From positions 1-22,091 of IMG/VR virus record IMGVR_UViG_3300036800_000087: 22,091 nt of DNA; one strand, written 5' to 3'. Below, piece by piece: positions 7,305-15,031 of the stretch. This stretch comes from a virus. The position numbers were made by a program, and so were the translations under genes. The notes beneath the pieces are model-generated. The model was not told the origin of the DNA, did not search any database, and saw only the letters and a list, made by a program, of their open reading frames with translations. Within the stretch, counting starts at the first letter, position 1. The number at the start of each line of letters is the position of its first letter.

Positions 7305-7398
7305 CGACCAGACGATGGGCAGTGCGCGTCCGGATGTGGACGTTGATTTGGCCAAGCGTCGCTATGCGGCGGGGCGTCGCAGGGATATGGGGGCGCGC

Positions 7399-7797
7399 AT
7401 GAACTGGTTCGGCCACAACAGCGGCAATCGCGTGCCGACCGTTGCCGCCGATCCGGATGACCCTCGCCTCAAGCCTCCGCCTGCGAAGCCTCGCAAGCGC
7501 GGCGTTGCGCCAGAAACCTACGCTCAAGAGACGACCGACTACCGTGCGGCGTGGCGCGCATGGACGGCTGAGGTCGCAGCCTACCAGCGTCAACGGGCGA
7601 TGCGCCTTGGCGTGACGAGCTACGTCTGGAGGTCCGCCCTGCCCGGCATCTGCAGCGTCGCGGCTCGCAACAACGGCCGAACCTTCAGCTTCGACGATCC
7701 GCCTCCCGACGGTCACCCCGGCGAGGGCGCCTGCGATCTCGACTGGTGCAAGGGCTGCATCATGCGCTCGATCATTCGGGGCGTGGAGCGTCGCTAG
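7399..7797 (+). CDS. Stand-alone MuF C-terminal-like protein
   Basis: 132 residues from the ATG at 7399; ATGs at 7387 and 7315 are in frame but have poorer context. It starts MNWFGHNSGN. Residues from about 87 (YVWRSALPGICSVAARNN, then GRTFSFDDPPPDGHPGEG, then CDLDWCKGC) match the end of phage Mu gpF/SPP1 gp7 head-morphogenesis proteins. There the pattern is W-R-S ... R-x-x-H-x-x-x-x-G-x-x-F ... DDPP-x-G-H-P-G-E ... C-x-C. The long helical front domain of MuF proteins is absent. It is on the plus strand amid leftward genes, divergent from the ParB-like gene and convergent with the small gene at 7794-7986; the two stop codons share the palindrome GCTAGC. The role is unknown. Confidence 0.65.
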   Translation: MNWFGHNSGNRVPTVAADPDDPRLKPPPAKPRKRGVAPETYAQETTDYRAAWRAWTAEVAAYQRQRAMRLGVTSYVWRSALPGICSVAARNNGRTFSFDDPPPDGHPGEGACDLDWCKGCIMRSIIRGVERR

Positions 7798-7986
7798 CGG
7801 CCGTCCAGATAGGCGATGGCTTCGGGGCAACCGTCGTCAGCCCAGACGTTGACCAGATCGAGCGCGAACTCGACGGCCGTGCGTCCGGCCAAGCGTTGCT
7901 TTGCAGCGAAGACGGCGAGAGGGACGCTGATCTCCTTGAACCGTTCGATGAGCCACGGCCACTGATCGCCGTCAGACAGCCGGCAT
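7794..7986 (-). pseudogene. Small unknown gene, apparently frameshifted at its start
   Basis: A well-formed reading frame ends at TAG 7796-7794 and encodes a compact helical protein (DQWPWLIERFKEIS, then VPLAVFAAKQRLAGRTAVEF, then VNVWADDGCPEAIAYLDGR). Its only good start is the ATG at 7986, which has GAGGAG 7 nt upstream, but that ATG is in another frame and stops after four codons (Met-Pro-Ala-Val). Removing one base from the CCGGC just after the ATG would give Met-Pro-Leu-Ser-Asp-Gly-Asp joined to the long frame, about 63 residues. The sequence therefore holds a real frameshift, an assembly error, or a CTG start at 7979. I do not recognise the family. Confidence 0.5.
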
Positions 7987-8061
7987 CAGTGATCTCCTCG
8001 GTTGGCGCCTTTGCGCGGGACCATATCCCTCCCCCTCCGTTCCATACCCTCCCCATCTTCC

Positions 8062-8245
8062 CTATGACGACCGAGACAACCGTATATAGGTATTGTTTTG
8101 TAAGGGGTTTCTGAACAGGCTTAAGCTTTCGGTTGTCTCGGTTGTCAAAACGTCGCAGGGCAATTGTGGCAATATATTCGGAGTTTTCCGCCACAATTCC
8201 GCGTTTGTCGCATGACAACCGATCAGAAGCGGAGCCGGTTGTCAT
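8062..8245. other. Octamer/inverted-repeat cluster: candidate replication origin or operator
   Basis: Five exact copies of GACAACCG lie here: 8075-8082 and 8214-8221 on the plus strand, and 8130-8137, 8139-8146 and 8236-8243 on the minus strand. They form nested inverted repeats. A 17-bp arm (8066-8082 against 8130-8146, one mismatch) flanks 47 bp that include an A/T-rich core (TATATAGGTATTGTTTTG). ATGACAACCG at 8212-8221 pairs with CGGTTGTCAT at 8236-8245. A separate 9-bp repeat, AATTGTGGC/GCCACAATT, lies at 8162-8170 and 8190-8198. The last octamer overlaps the stop codon of the primase-helicase gene. Iteron-like sites beside a replication gene suggest an origin; an operator for the small leftward gene is the alternative. 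Confidence 0.55.
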
Positions 8246-10563
8246 AGGGGCCAGTACCACTTCGTCGGCGTTCCGCCGGACGGGGGGGTCGTCTGCCCCA
8301 TGGCGATCAGTTCCGCATCGAGATGGCTCTTCAGGATGTCGTCGAGGTCGCGGCCCTTCATCTTCGTGCCGAGCGCCCGGAGGAGGTCGCGCTTGCTGAC
8401 GCGGCCAAGCTCTCTGATCTTGCGCAGGACGCGCTTGGCCTCCGCCTCGTGGGGGTTGTCGGCCATGTAGTCGGACACCTGCGCCACCATGGTCCGGGTG
8501 CTCCACATGGCCAGATCGCGGCCCCAGACCATGTCTTCGGTCGTGATCGCGGGCGCGTCGGCGGACAGCCCGATGGCGCGGATCGTGGCCAAGCGCTGGG
8601 CCATCTCCGCGGTGCGCATGTAATATTCCCGGTGCTCGGTTCGGTCGTCGAGCGCTTCGGCTAGGTCGTCGTAGATGCGCTGCGCCCGCTCGTCGAACCA
8701 GGGGACGATGACTGCTGGCGCGCCTGGACGGCCGTTCCCCATGGTCGCCGCGGCCAATGTGTTGATCGGCTGATGCACACGGGCAAGGTATGTGAGGATC
8801 CGATCCGGAACCGTCTCGACGTCGAGCTTTGGCGTGACGCGGCGCACCTTGGCGTTGCTGGCGATGAGCATGAACCGGTTGAGGAAGCCGTTCGATATGG
8901 CCTCGCCGTTCAGCGCTCGATAGAACTCCTCGGGGGTCGACGAGCCGTAGATCGACAGCGCCGGGCCATGGATGACCTCGCTGTGCGAGTGGGCGTATTC
9001 GGGGGAGATGTAGGTCTTGAAGGCCTTGCCCCACATGGTGCGCAGGGCGTCCGAAATGGCCTTCTCGTGGCCGCTCGAGCCCTTGGCGAAAACGCGAGCC
9101 AGGAAGCCGCCGAACTCGTCCTGCACGCAGAGGGTGAGGGGCTGACGGACCACGCGATTGATGACGGCGGAGAAGCTCATGAACTGCTGGCCGCCTAGCA
9201 GGCGCTCCATACCGCCGTCGGTCATGATCTTGATCGCCATCTCTTGCGGATGGTCCTTGCCCGCTCCCGTCGGCGCGAGCGCCAGCACATAAAGGTGCGT
9301 CCCGCTCCGGGTGGGGGTCGCGTACTTCCGACCGGCGGCCGTACCCAGAATCGTTAGCGCTGCGCCTAGACTTAAGCCGCGCTGGGGGCGGGGCGCGGTC
9401 CCGACGATCCAGTCGACGATCTCCCCCACGAGGCCGGGGACGCGCGTCAGGACGTCAGGAAGCTCTTCGAACGGGTGCCCTTGATGAACTGGCTCCGCCT
9501 CAATGACGACGCCGTCCGCGTCATGCTCGACGCCGCCGGTGGTCAGGCGCGGCTGCAGCGCGATCACCACGGCGCTCTCGTTCAGCCCGAGCCGGTCGCG
9601 CAGCCATGACGTCGCCTCGGCCTGCTCGACGCCGCGGACGGCCATCACGAGGTCGATGGCGCTGTATCCCTGATCGGTCCCCCAGTCCTTGATGCCGGCG
9701 GGATGAATGGCGAGGTGGAGGTTGCGCTTCTCCAGCGGCTTCCCCGCGAGGCTCGGCCGGAACGAGGCGACGGACCGGTAGCGATCGCCGGAGCGGGTGA
9801 GGCCGTAGAGGTCCAGCTGCGGAACCCAGGCGTCAAGGTTGGCCAGCGCCGCCCGCTTGGTCTCCGCGAAGAAGTCGTCTTCGTCGACCGCCTCCGGCGC
9901 CGCGCGCGCCACCTTCAGCCCGTGCGTCTCCTTCTCCGCCGCCGGGTTCCAGCCCAGCGTCTCCAGCGTCTCTTCGAGCTCGGTCAGGTGGTCGGCGGTG
10001 AAGATCGGCAGATCGACCGCGGCGACCGGACCGTCGAGCCAGATGTAGGGCGCGCCGGTGTCCGGGTGGATAGAAGGCGGCACGACGGTCTGGCGCGTGT
10101 CGAAGCCGGTCAGCACGTCGACCAGGCGGATGCGGTCGCTGGCGCGGTTGTACGGCTTGGAGGTGATCGACTTGTCGGCCAGGTAGAACCGCGTCTCCCC
10201 CTTCGCCCCCTTCTTGCGCATGGGCGTGCGCGGCAGGCTGCGAACGATGGTCTCCGCGTCGTCGAAGTCGGGGGCGTCGACGTCGATGCCGATCAGGTAA
10301 AGGCCGGGAGCGACGGGGGAGCCGAGCACGACGCCGATGTTCGAGGCCGGGAAGTTGGACATCCACAGCTTGAGCTCAAACTGCGTCGGGGCCCGGTCAC
10401 GGAACCGCTGCCACTGGCCCATGCCGCGCCAAGCGCCCGAACGAAACTCGCCCGGCCGCTTCTCCTTCGGCATGATCGGCAGCGGGTGATAGCCCAGCGC
10501 GATCAGCTCGGGCGCGCTCGCGGCGAAGGGCGAGGCGGATACTGTGGCCCCCAGTGCGGCCAT
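8242..10563 (-). CDS. Primase-polymerase/helicase fusion replication protein
   Basis: 773 residues. The N-terminal third is a bifunctional primase-polymerase (prim-pol, archaeo-eukaryotic primase fold): GYHPLPIMPKEKRPGEF (24-40), IGVVLGSPVAPGLYLIGIDV (76-95) with catalytic Asp94 and Asp96, and PPSIHPDTGAPYIW (162-175). A middle segment (YRSVASFRPSLAGKPLEKRN, about 262-281, then GIKDWGTDQGYSAIDLVMA) links to a DUF3987-like ATPase/helicase with Walker A APTGAGKDH at 430-438 and a Walker-B-like region LTLCVQDEFGGF. The C-terminus carries a helical DNA-binding-like segment (RVSKRDLLRALGTKMKGRD). It probably primes and unwinds phage DNA. It begins one base after the stop of the preceding gene. The repeat cluster at its 3' end is a plausible origin. 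Confidence 0.87.
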   Translation of the reverse strand: MAALGATVSASPFAASAPELIALGYHPLPIMPKEKRPGEFRSGAWRGMGQWQRFRDRAPTQFELKLWMSNFPASNIGVVLGSPVAPGLYLIGIDVDAPDFDDAETIVRSLPRTPMRKKGAKGETRFYLADKSITSKPYNRASDRIRLVDVLTGFDTRQTVVPPSIHPDTGAPYIWLDGPVAAVDLPIFTADHLTELEETLETLGWNPAAEKETHGLKVARAAPEAVDEDDFFAETKRAALANLDAWVPQLDLYGLTRSGDRYRSVASFRPSLAGKPLEKRNLHLAIHPAGIKDWGTDQGYSAIDLVMAVRGVEQAEATSWLRDRLGLNESAVVIALQPRLTTGGVEHDADGVVIEAEPVHQGHPFEELPDVLTRVPGLVGEIVDWIVGTAPRPQRGLSLGAALTILGTAAGRKYATPTRSGTHLYVLALAPTGAGKDHPQEMAIKIMTDGGMERLLGGQQFMSFSAVINRVVRQPLTLCVQDEFGGFLARVFAKGSSGHEKAISDALRTMWGKAFKTYISPEYAHSHSEVIHGPALSIYGSSTPEEFYRALNGEAISNGFLNRFMLIASNAKVRRVTPKLDVETVPDRILTYLARVHQPINTLAAATMGNGRPGAPAVIVPWFDERAQRIYDDLAEALDDRTEHREYYMRTAEMAQRLATIRAIGLSADAPAITTEDMVWGRDLAMWSTRTMVAQVSDYMADNPHEAEAKRVLRKIRELGRVSKRDLLRALGTKMKGRDLDDILKSHLDAELIAMGQTTPPSGGTPTKWYWPL

Positions 10564-10564
10564 T

Positions 10565-10780
10565 TCAGAAGGGGATTTCGTCCAGCGCGGGGTTGGCCAT
10601 GGCCGCGGTGACGGCGCCGGCCACCACGACCTGCAGGAAGTCGCCCCACTCGACCTCGTTCAGCGCGCCCAGGTCGAACTTGCCCAGCTTCTCCAGGTAG
10701 GCCCCGGCCGCCTTGCCGCCCGCGAGGCAGGCCTCCCGGTCGATGGTGAAGACGACTTGCTTGGCGTTCTCCGGCGGCAT
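10565..10780 (-). CDS. Small conserved-type phage protein of unknown function
   Basis: 71 residues, acidic to neutral: MPPENAKQVVFTIDREACLA, then GGKAAGAYLEKLGKFDLGAL, ending ANPALDEIPF. It reads as two helices around a short hydrophobic stretch (FLQVVVAGAVTAAMA) that is too mixed for a confident membrane segment. It is sandwiched without spacing between the RadD-type helicase gene (adjacent, 0 nt) and the primase-helicase gene (1 nt), so it is co-translated with replication proteins and may be an accessory factor. I do not recognise a family. The C-terminal DEIPF resembles the acidic hydrophobic tails of ssDNA-binding proteins (DDDIPF in E. coli SSB), which suggests but does not prove contact with replication partners. 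Confidence 0.75.
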   Translation of the reverse strand: MPPENAKQVVFTIDREACLAGGKAAGAYLEKLGKFDLGALNEVEWGDFLQVVVAGAVTAAMANPALDEIPF

Positions 10781-12457
10781 CTAGGCGGCTCTCTCTTCTG
10801 GATGTGGTTTGAACTTCCGCCCGACGATGCGGTGGTAGCCGCCCTCGACGCGGGTCTGGATGATGTCGGGGCGCTTGAGGCGATCGAACAGCGCCAAGGC
10901 CTCGCCGACGTTTTGCGGGTAGAGGACGTCGCCGGTCTCGCCCCAGTGCATGCGCCACCACGCCTTCGCCTTCTCGCCTAGCCACCCGTCGCGCTCGATC
11001 AGCACCCATTCGGGAAAGGTGAGCAGGCCAGCGCCGTAGGTGACCTTCAGGCTGTCGGGCGCGTCCGGCTTGGTGTGGCGCTCGGCCTTCCACCAGATGA
11101 CCGGCTGATCGTCGGGGAGCATCTTCTGCGCGGCGCGCGAGAGCTTGGGCCCGGTGGAGAGGATCGGCGTCTCCGCGTCCGCCGTCGCCTCGTGCTTGGG
11201 CTTCACCTCGATCTGCCACTGATGGCCGCACCAGGTGCACTCGCGGGCGTTGAGGGCGACGTAGGACTGGCAGTCGGGGCAGACCTTGGCCCTGACGCTC
11301 TCCTCCCTGACCTTCCCGTCGCCGTCCGAGCCGCCCTTGCGCTTCGACTCCACCTCGACGGTGTCGACCGGGCCGTGGCGGCGGACGTTGCCCGCGAAGT
11401 CGAGCACGAGGCAGTTCTCCTTGCCGTCCGCCAGACGCGTGCCCCGCCCGCACATCTGGACGTAGAGACCGGTGGAGAGGGTCGGCCGGAGCATCGCGAT
11501 CAGGTCGACGCCCGGGCTGTCGAAACCGGTCGTCAGCACATTGGCGTTTGTCAGCGCGCGCAGCCGGCCGCCCTTGAACTCGCGGATCAACCAGTCGCGC
11601 TCGCCCGACGGCGTCTCGCCGGTGATGGTGGCGCAGGTGACGCCATGGGCGCGGATCGCCTCGGCGACGTGGTGGGCGTGATTGACGCCGGCGCAGAACA
11701 CGAGCCACGAGCGCCGGTCGGCTCCGAGCGTCGTCAGTTCGGCCACGGCCGCGCGGGTGATCGGATCCTTGTCGACGGCAGCTTCGAGCGCGCCGGCGAC
11801 GAACTCGCCCCCCGCCTTCTTCACCCCTGAGAGGTTGAAGCCCTCTGCCGTGGCCTTGGAGACGAGCGGGGCGAGCCAGCCGTCCTCGATCCCCTCGCGC
11901 ACGCCGTAGGAGTAGACGATGTCGTCGAAGAGCCTGCCCTCGCCGTCGTCGAGCCGGCCGGTGTCCAGCCGGAACGGCGTGGCGGTGAAGCCCGCGACGC
12001 GCATGTCGGCGCGCATGTCCCGCAGCTTTTCGAGGAGCTTCAGGTACATCCCATCGCCGCCGGACGGCACGAGGTGCGCCTCGTCGATCAGCACGAGGTC
12101 GATGGGCCCCAGGACTGCGGCCGGCAGGCGGAACACGGACTGGATCGAGGCGAACGTCACCTGACGGTGCGCCTGCCGCTTGCCGAGCCCGGCTGAGTAG
12201 ATGCCCAGCGGCGCCTGCGGCCAGAGCCGCAGCAGCGCCTGGGCGTTCTGAGTCACCAGCTCGCGGACGTGCACCAACATGAGCACGCGCATGTCGCGGT
12301 ACTGGGCGATGAGATCGCGGGTGAGCGTGCCGATCACGACGCTTTTCCCGAGCCCTGTCGCCATGTCGACGAGCGGATTGCCCCCGCCCTCGCGCCAGTA
12401 GTCGAGGACGCTGTCGATCGCCGTCTGCTGATAGGGCCGAAGGACGGTGGCGGTCAT
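10781..12457 (-). CDS. RadD-type superfamily 2 DEAH helicase
   Basis: 558 residues. Helicase motifs appear in order: Q-motif region RPYQQTAIDSV (7-17), motif I ATGLGKS (33-39), motif II DEAH (125-128), motif III TATP (158-161), motif V TTGFDSPGVD (309-318) and motif VI QMCGRGTR (334-341). A four-cysteine zinc ribbon follows (CPDC at 393-396, CTWC at 407-410), the signature layout of RadD/YejH, which acts in recombination intermediates and double-strand break repair. The C-terminal 100 residues hold WWKAERHTKPD and WWRMHWGE stretches of unknown role, shared in spirit with phage RadD-like proteins. The start ATG overlaps the preceding stop as ATGA. Confidence 0.9.
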   Translation of the reverse strand: MTATVLRPYQQTAIDSVLDYWREGGGNPLVDMATGLGKSVVIGTLTRDLIAQYRDMRVLMLVHVRELVTQNAQALLRLWPQAPLGIYSAGLGKRQAHRQVTFASIQSVFRLPAAVLGPIDLVLIDEAHLVPSGGDGMYLKLLEKLRDMRADMRVAGFTATPFRLDTGRLDDGEGRLFDDIVYSYGVREGIEDGWLAPLVSKATAEGFNLSGVKKAGGEFVAGALEAAVDKDPITRAAVAELTTLGADRRSWLVFCAGVNHAHHVAEAIRAHGVTCATITGETPSGERDWLIREFKGGRLRALTNANVLTTGFDSPGVDLIAMLRPTLSTGLYVQMCGRGTRLADGKENCLVLDFAGNVRRHGPVDTVEVESKRKGGSDGDGKVREESVRAKVCPDCQSYVALNARECTWCGHQWQIEVKPKHEATADAETPILSTGPKLSRAAQKMLPDDQPVIWWKAERHTKPDAPDSLKVTYGAGLLTFPEWVLIERDGWLGEKAKAWWRMHWGETGDVLYPQNVGEALALFDRLKRPDIIQTRVEGGYHRIVGRKFKPHPEERAA

Positions 12458-12687
12458 GCCGCCTTGTCCTCTTCGTCTTCGTCGTCCCCCTCTTCTTCCT
12501 CGTCTTCGAGCTGGAACCGCAGCTCGTCGATCTCGTCGATCTGGTCCCTCAGCGCGGTCGTGGCAGGGCGACCGTAGCGTCGCGCCCAGGCGGCGAGCTT
12601 GCCCACGTCATCGTGGCAGAGGTCGAGGTCGAGTAGCGCGACGTCGACGACGTTCTCGTTCGTCAGATCATCGTCGATGACACTCAT
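12454..12687 (-). CDS. Small acidic-tailed protein
   Basis: 77 residues. A leading segment (MSVIDDDLTNENVVDVALLD) is followed by HDDVGKLAAWARRYGRPATT, a helical LRDQIDEIDELRFQLEDEEE, and a run of Asp and Glu to the end. The ATG at 12687 overlaps the methyltransferase stop as ATGA, and its own stop overlaps the helicase start the same way, so the reading frame is well fixed by coupling. The strongly acidic tail suggests binding to a basic partner or DNA mimicry; I do not recognise a family. The central Gly-Arg-Pro-Ala-Thr-Thr region could be a small DNA-binding or docking helix pair. Function unknown. Confidence 0.75.
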   Translation of the reverse strand: MSVIDDDLTNENVVDVALLDLDLCHDDVGKLAAWARRYGRPATTALRDQIDEIDELRFQLEDEEEEGDDEDEEDKAA

Positions 12688-13622
12688 GACGCGAGCGCCA
12701 TCAGAGAGGGCGTCGCCGCCTCGGCCTCGGCCTCGCGCAGGTACTTCAGCGACTGACGGTAGTAACTTTCCTTCAGCTCGGTCCCGATGAACTTCCGGCC
12801 GGCGCGGATCGCAGCGTAGCCCTCGGAGCCGATGCCCATGAAGGGCGAGAAGACGACGTCGCCAGGGTTCGACCACAGCCGCACGGCCCGGTCGGTGATG
12901 TCGAGCGGCATCGGGCAGAGGTGCTTTTCCGCCTGATCGTCGCGCGCCACCTTGGCGTTGAGCACGTCCGTCTCGCGCGTCGAGGTCCAGATGGGCGAGG
13001 CCCACTCCTGCCAGATGTCGAGCGGGAAGGACTCGGGCTCGTGCAGGACCGGAGGCGTCGCCTCCATGTCGGGCCCCCACTTGCGGAAGACGATCAGGTA
13101 TTCCGGCAGGCCGACCCGGTTGCGCGCGGCGTCGGTGCGGAAATTCTTGTAGAGCAGGCCGTCGGGCTTGGCCTTCTGCATCTCCTTCACCGGGCAGCGC
13201 CAGATCGTGACGCGCGAGTGGTAGGCCCAGCCGCCCACGACGCCCGCTCGCTGCGCCGCCTCCTTGCCCGCCTCGACGTGGGCGCGAACGCACTCGCCGG
13301 TGAAGTCCCGGATGCCGCGCGAGCCGTCGGCGCTGGCGTTCGAGTAGTAGACCAAGTCCTTGACGTGGATGGCGCTGAGCCGCCCCGGCTTCGTCACCCG
13401 CCACTTCTCTGCGATCAGGTGCCGGTAGGCGGCGAAGAACTCGTCGTCGCCGGCGACGTTGCCCATGTCGCGTTCCGAGTCGGAGTAAATATACAGGCTG
13501 GAAAACGGCGGCGAGTAGACGCTGAAGTCGACGGAGTTCGACGGCATTTGAGCGGCGAACTCGACGCAGTCCACGTTGTAGGCCGCCCAGCGCTCGCCCT
13601 GCGCCTGGTCAAAGACGTTCAT
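12684..13622 (-). CDS. DNA N4/N6 methyltransferase (beta-type motif order)
   Basis: 312 residues from the ATG at 13622, which overlaps the SNF2-type helicase stop as ATGA; the longer open frame upstream is noise. Catalytic motif IV is SPPF (37-40), near the N-terminus. The AdoMet-binding motif I lies near the C-terminus (PGDVVFSPFMGIGSEG, about 253-268), followed by ELKESYY (282-288). Motif IV before motif I is the circularly permuted beta class. SPPF favours N4-cytosine, though N6-adenine is possible. The variable segment between (MSRVTIWRCPV-like region and NFRTDAARNRVGLPEYLIVF) would hold target recognition. No cognate nuclease is present, so it is probably an orphan phage methylase for host-restriction evasion or regulation. 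Confidence 0.9.
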   Translation of the reverse strand: MNVFDQAQGERWAAYNVDCVEFAAQMPSNSVDFSVYSPPFSSLYIYSDSERDMGNVAGDDEFFAAYRHLIAEKWRVTKPGRLSAIHVKDLVYYSNASADGSRGIRDFTGECVRAHVEAGKEAAQRAGVVGGWAYHSRVTIWRCPVKEMQKAKPDGLLYKNFRTDAARNRVGLPEYLIVFRKWGPDMEATPPVLHEPESFPLDIWQEWASPIWTSTRETDVLNAKVARDDQAEKHLCPMPLDITDRAVRLWSNPGDVVFSPFMGIGSEGYAAIRAGRKFIGTELKESYYRQSLKYLREAEAEAATPSLMALAS

Positions 13623-15031
13623 GCTGCACCTTTGATGAAGGGCGGGAATTCCGCCCGTTGCTGAGGGGTGTAGGGATCGAGGACGCCGCGCCGGCTGATC
13701 GCCCGCTTCATGGCGGCGGTCATCTGCGACTTCATCTCGTCGTGGTCGCCGCTCTTGCGGCTGATCACGTTCCAGATCGCCTCTTCGGTATCGGCGCAGG
13801 CGACGTGGACGTGGACCGGCCGCTTCTGGCCGAACCGCCAGCACCGGCGCACGGCCTGGTAGAAGCTCTCGTAGCTGAACGAGAGGCCCACGAAGGCCTG
13901 TCGCGCGCAGTGCTGCCAGTTGAGGCCGTAGCCGCAGACGCTCGGCTTGCTGATCAGGATTCGCGTCTGACCGCTGGCGAAGGCGGCGAGGCGGTTCTCT
14001 TTCTGAATGATCGAGTGCGAGCCGCGCACCTCCACGGCGTCGGGGATGCGGGCCATGAGGGCGTCGGCCTCGTAGTCGGTATCGCACCACACGACCCAGG
14101 CTTCGCCCGGCTCCAGCGCCACGACGCGCGCGATCTCGTCCGCCCGCATTTCGATGGTCAGGCGCTTCTCGCGGTGGATGGATGTCGCGGAGGTCTCAGG
14201 GATGCGGAAGAGCCGCGCCTGCCCGTCCCGCTCCTCGCCCGTGTCCGTCGAGCGATCGGCGGCCAGGACGTGCCGCTGCAGGACGAGTTCGGGAAGCGCG
14301 AACCCTTCGTCGCTGAATCCGAGGTCAGACGGCTTGGAGACCGCGCGCGACCAGCTGGCGACCCAGTTCCAGAAGTCGAGGATGGCCGGGTCTTTGAGCC
14401 GGTAGCGGCCCATGTTGGTCTGATCGGCGATGAACCAGCGCGAGAGCATTTCGCTCGACGCCATCGCGCCCAGGAAGGCGGAGTGCTGGCCCAGCTCCAT
14501 GTGGTCGTTCGGAGCGGGCGTGGCGGTGCAGGCGAGCCGGAAGGGCGTGCGGTCGAAGGAGGAGATCAGCGCCCGCGTCGTCTTGCCGGTGAACGACTTG
14601 AGGATCGACGACTCGTCGAGGATGACGCCGCCGAAGAGAGCGGGGTCGAAGCGGTCGAGCCGGTCGTAGTTGGTGATGTAGACCTTCGATCCGCGCACCT
14701 GGGCGGCCTCGCGGATCGCCTCGGCGTCGATGCTCCGGGCGTGCGCCTCGCCCTCGTGCTGCTTTGCGCACGCCAGCGGCGCGAGCATCAGCACAGGCTT
14801 GTTCGTGTGCTCGACGACGACGCGGCCCCATTCCAGCGCGCAGAAGGTCTTGCCCAGGCCCGTATCGAGGAAGAGGGCGGCGGAGCCGGCGGCGAGCGCG
14901 AACTCCGTCACCGCCTCCTGGTGCGGGAACATCGCGCCGTTGAGCGCCGGGACCTTGGCGAGCCCGTGCGGCTGGAACTGCACCCGCTTGGCCGCGATCT
15001 GGGCGTGGTAGCTGGAGAGGTCAGCGGTCAT
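13619..15031 (-). CDS. SNF2-type superfamily 2 helicase
   Basis: 470 residues. Motif I DTGLGKT (56-62), motif II LDES (138-141, DExx with Ser), motif III TATPAPND (169-176), and motif VI near the C-terminus (YQAVRRCWRFGQKRPVHVHV), with the Q-x-x-R-R-x-x-R-x-G-Q pattern of SNF2 ATPases. The N-terminal HQEAVTEFAL is the Q-motif region. Phage relatives are commonly encoded next to a DNA methyltransferase, as here (4-bp overlap with the following methyltransferase gene). They probably remodel or unwind phage DNA during replication or recombination. The start overlaps the preceding stop as ATGA, which fixes it. Confidence 0.9.
   Translation of the reverse strand: MTADLSSYHAQIAAKRVQFQPHGLAKVPALNGAMFPHQEAVTEFALAAGSAALFLDTGLGKTFCALEWGRVVVEHTNKPVLMLAPLACAKQHEGEAHARSIDAEAIREAAQVRGSKVYITNYDRLDRFDPALFGGVILDESSILKSFTGKTTRALISSFDRTPFRLACTATPAPNDHMELGQHSAFLGAMASSEMLSRWFIADQTNMGRYRLKDPAILDFWNWVASWSRAVSKPSDLGFSDEGFALPELVLQRHVLAADRSTDTGEERDGQARLFRIPETSATSIHREKRLTIEMRADEIARVVALEPGEAWVVWCDTDYEADALMARIPDAVEVRGSHSIIQKENRLAAFASGQTRILISKPSVCGYGLNWQHCARQAFVGLSFSYESFYQAVRRCWRFGQKRPVHVHVACADTEEAIWNVISRKSGDHDEMKSQMTAAMKRAISRRGVLDPYTPQQRAEFPPFIKGAA

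Noticed and set aside
8021-8054. Polypyrimidine tract with two near-copies of CCATA(T)CCCTCCCC
   Set aside because: It is noticeable beside the octamer cluster, but the copies are imperfect and no function can be assigned. It might be part of the origin region.
7772-9034. 420-codon minus-strand frame over the end of the primase-helicase and the repeat cluster
   Set aside because: It has low-complexity Arg/His/Pro sequence and conflicts with the prim-pol/helicase frame. Its tail overlaps the better 61-residue frame ending at 7794.
10503-11708. 401-codon minus-strand frame overlapping the RadD-type helicase
   Set aside because: It is an alternate-frame shadow with Arg/Gly/Pro/His-rich sequence and no motif; the helicase frame has a complete motif set.
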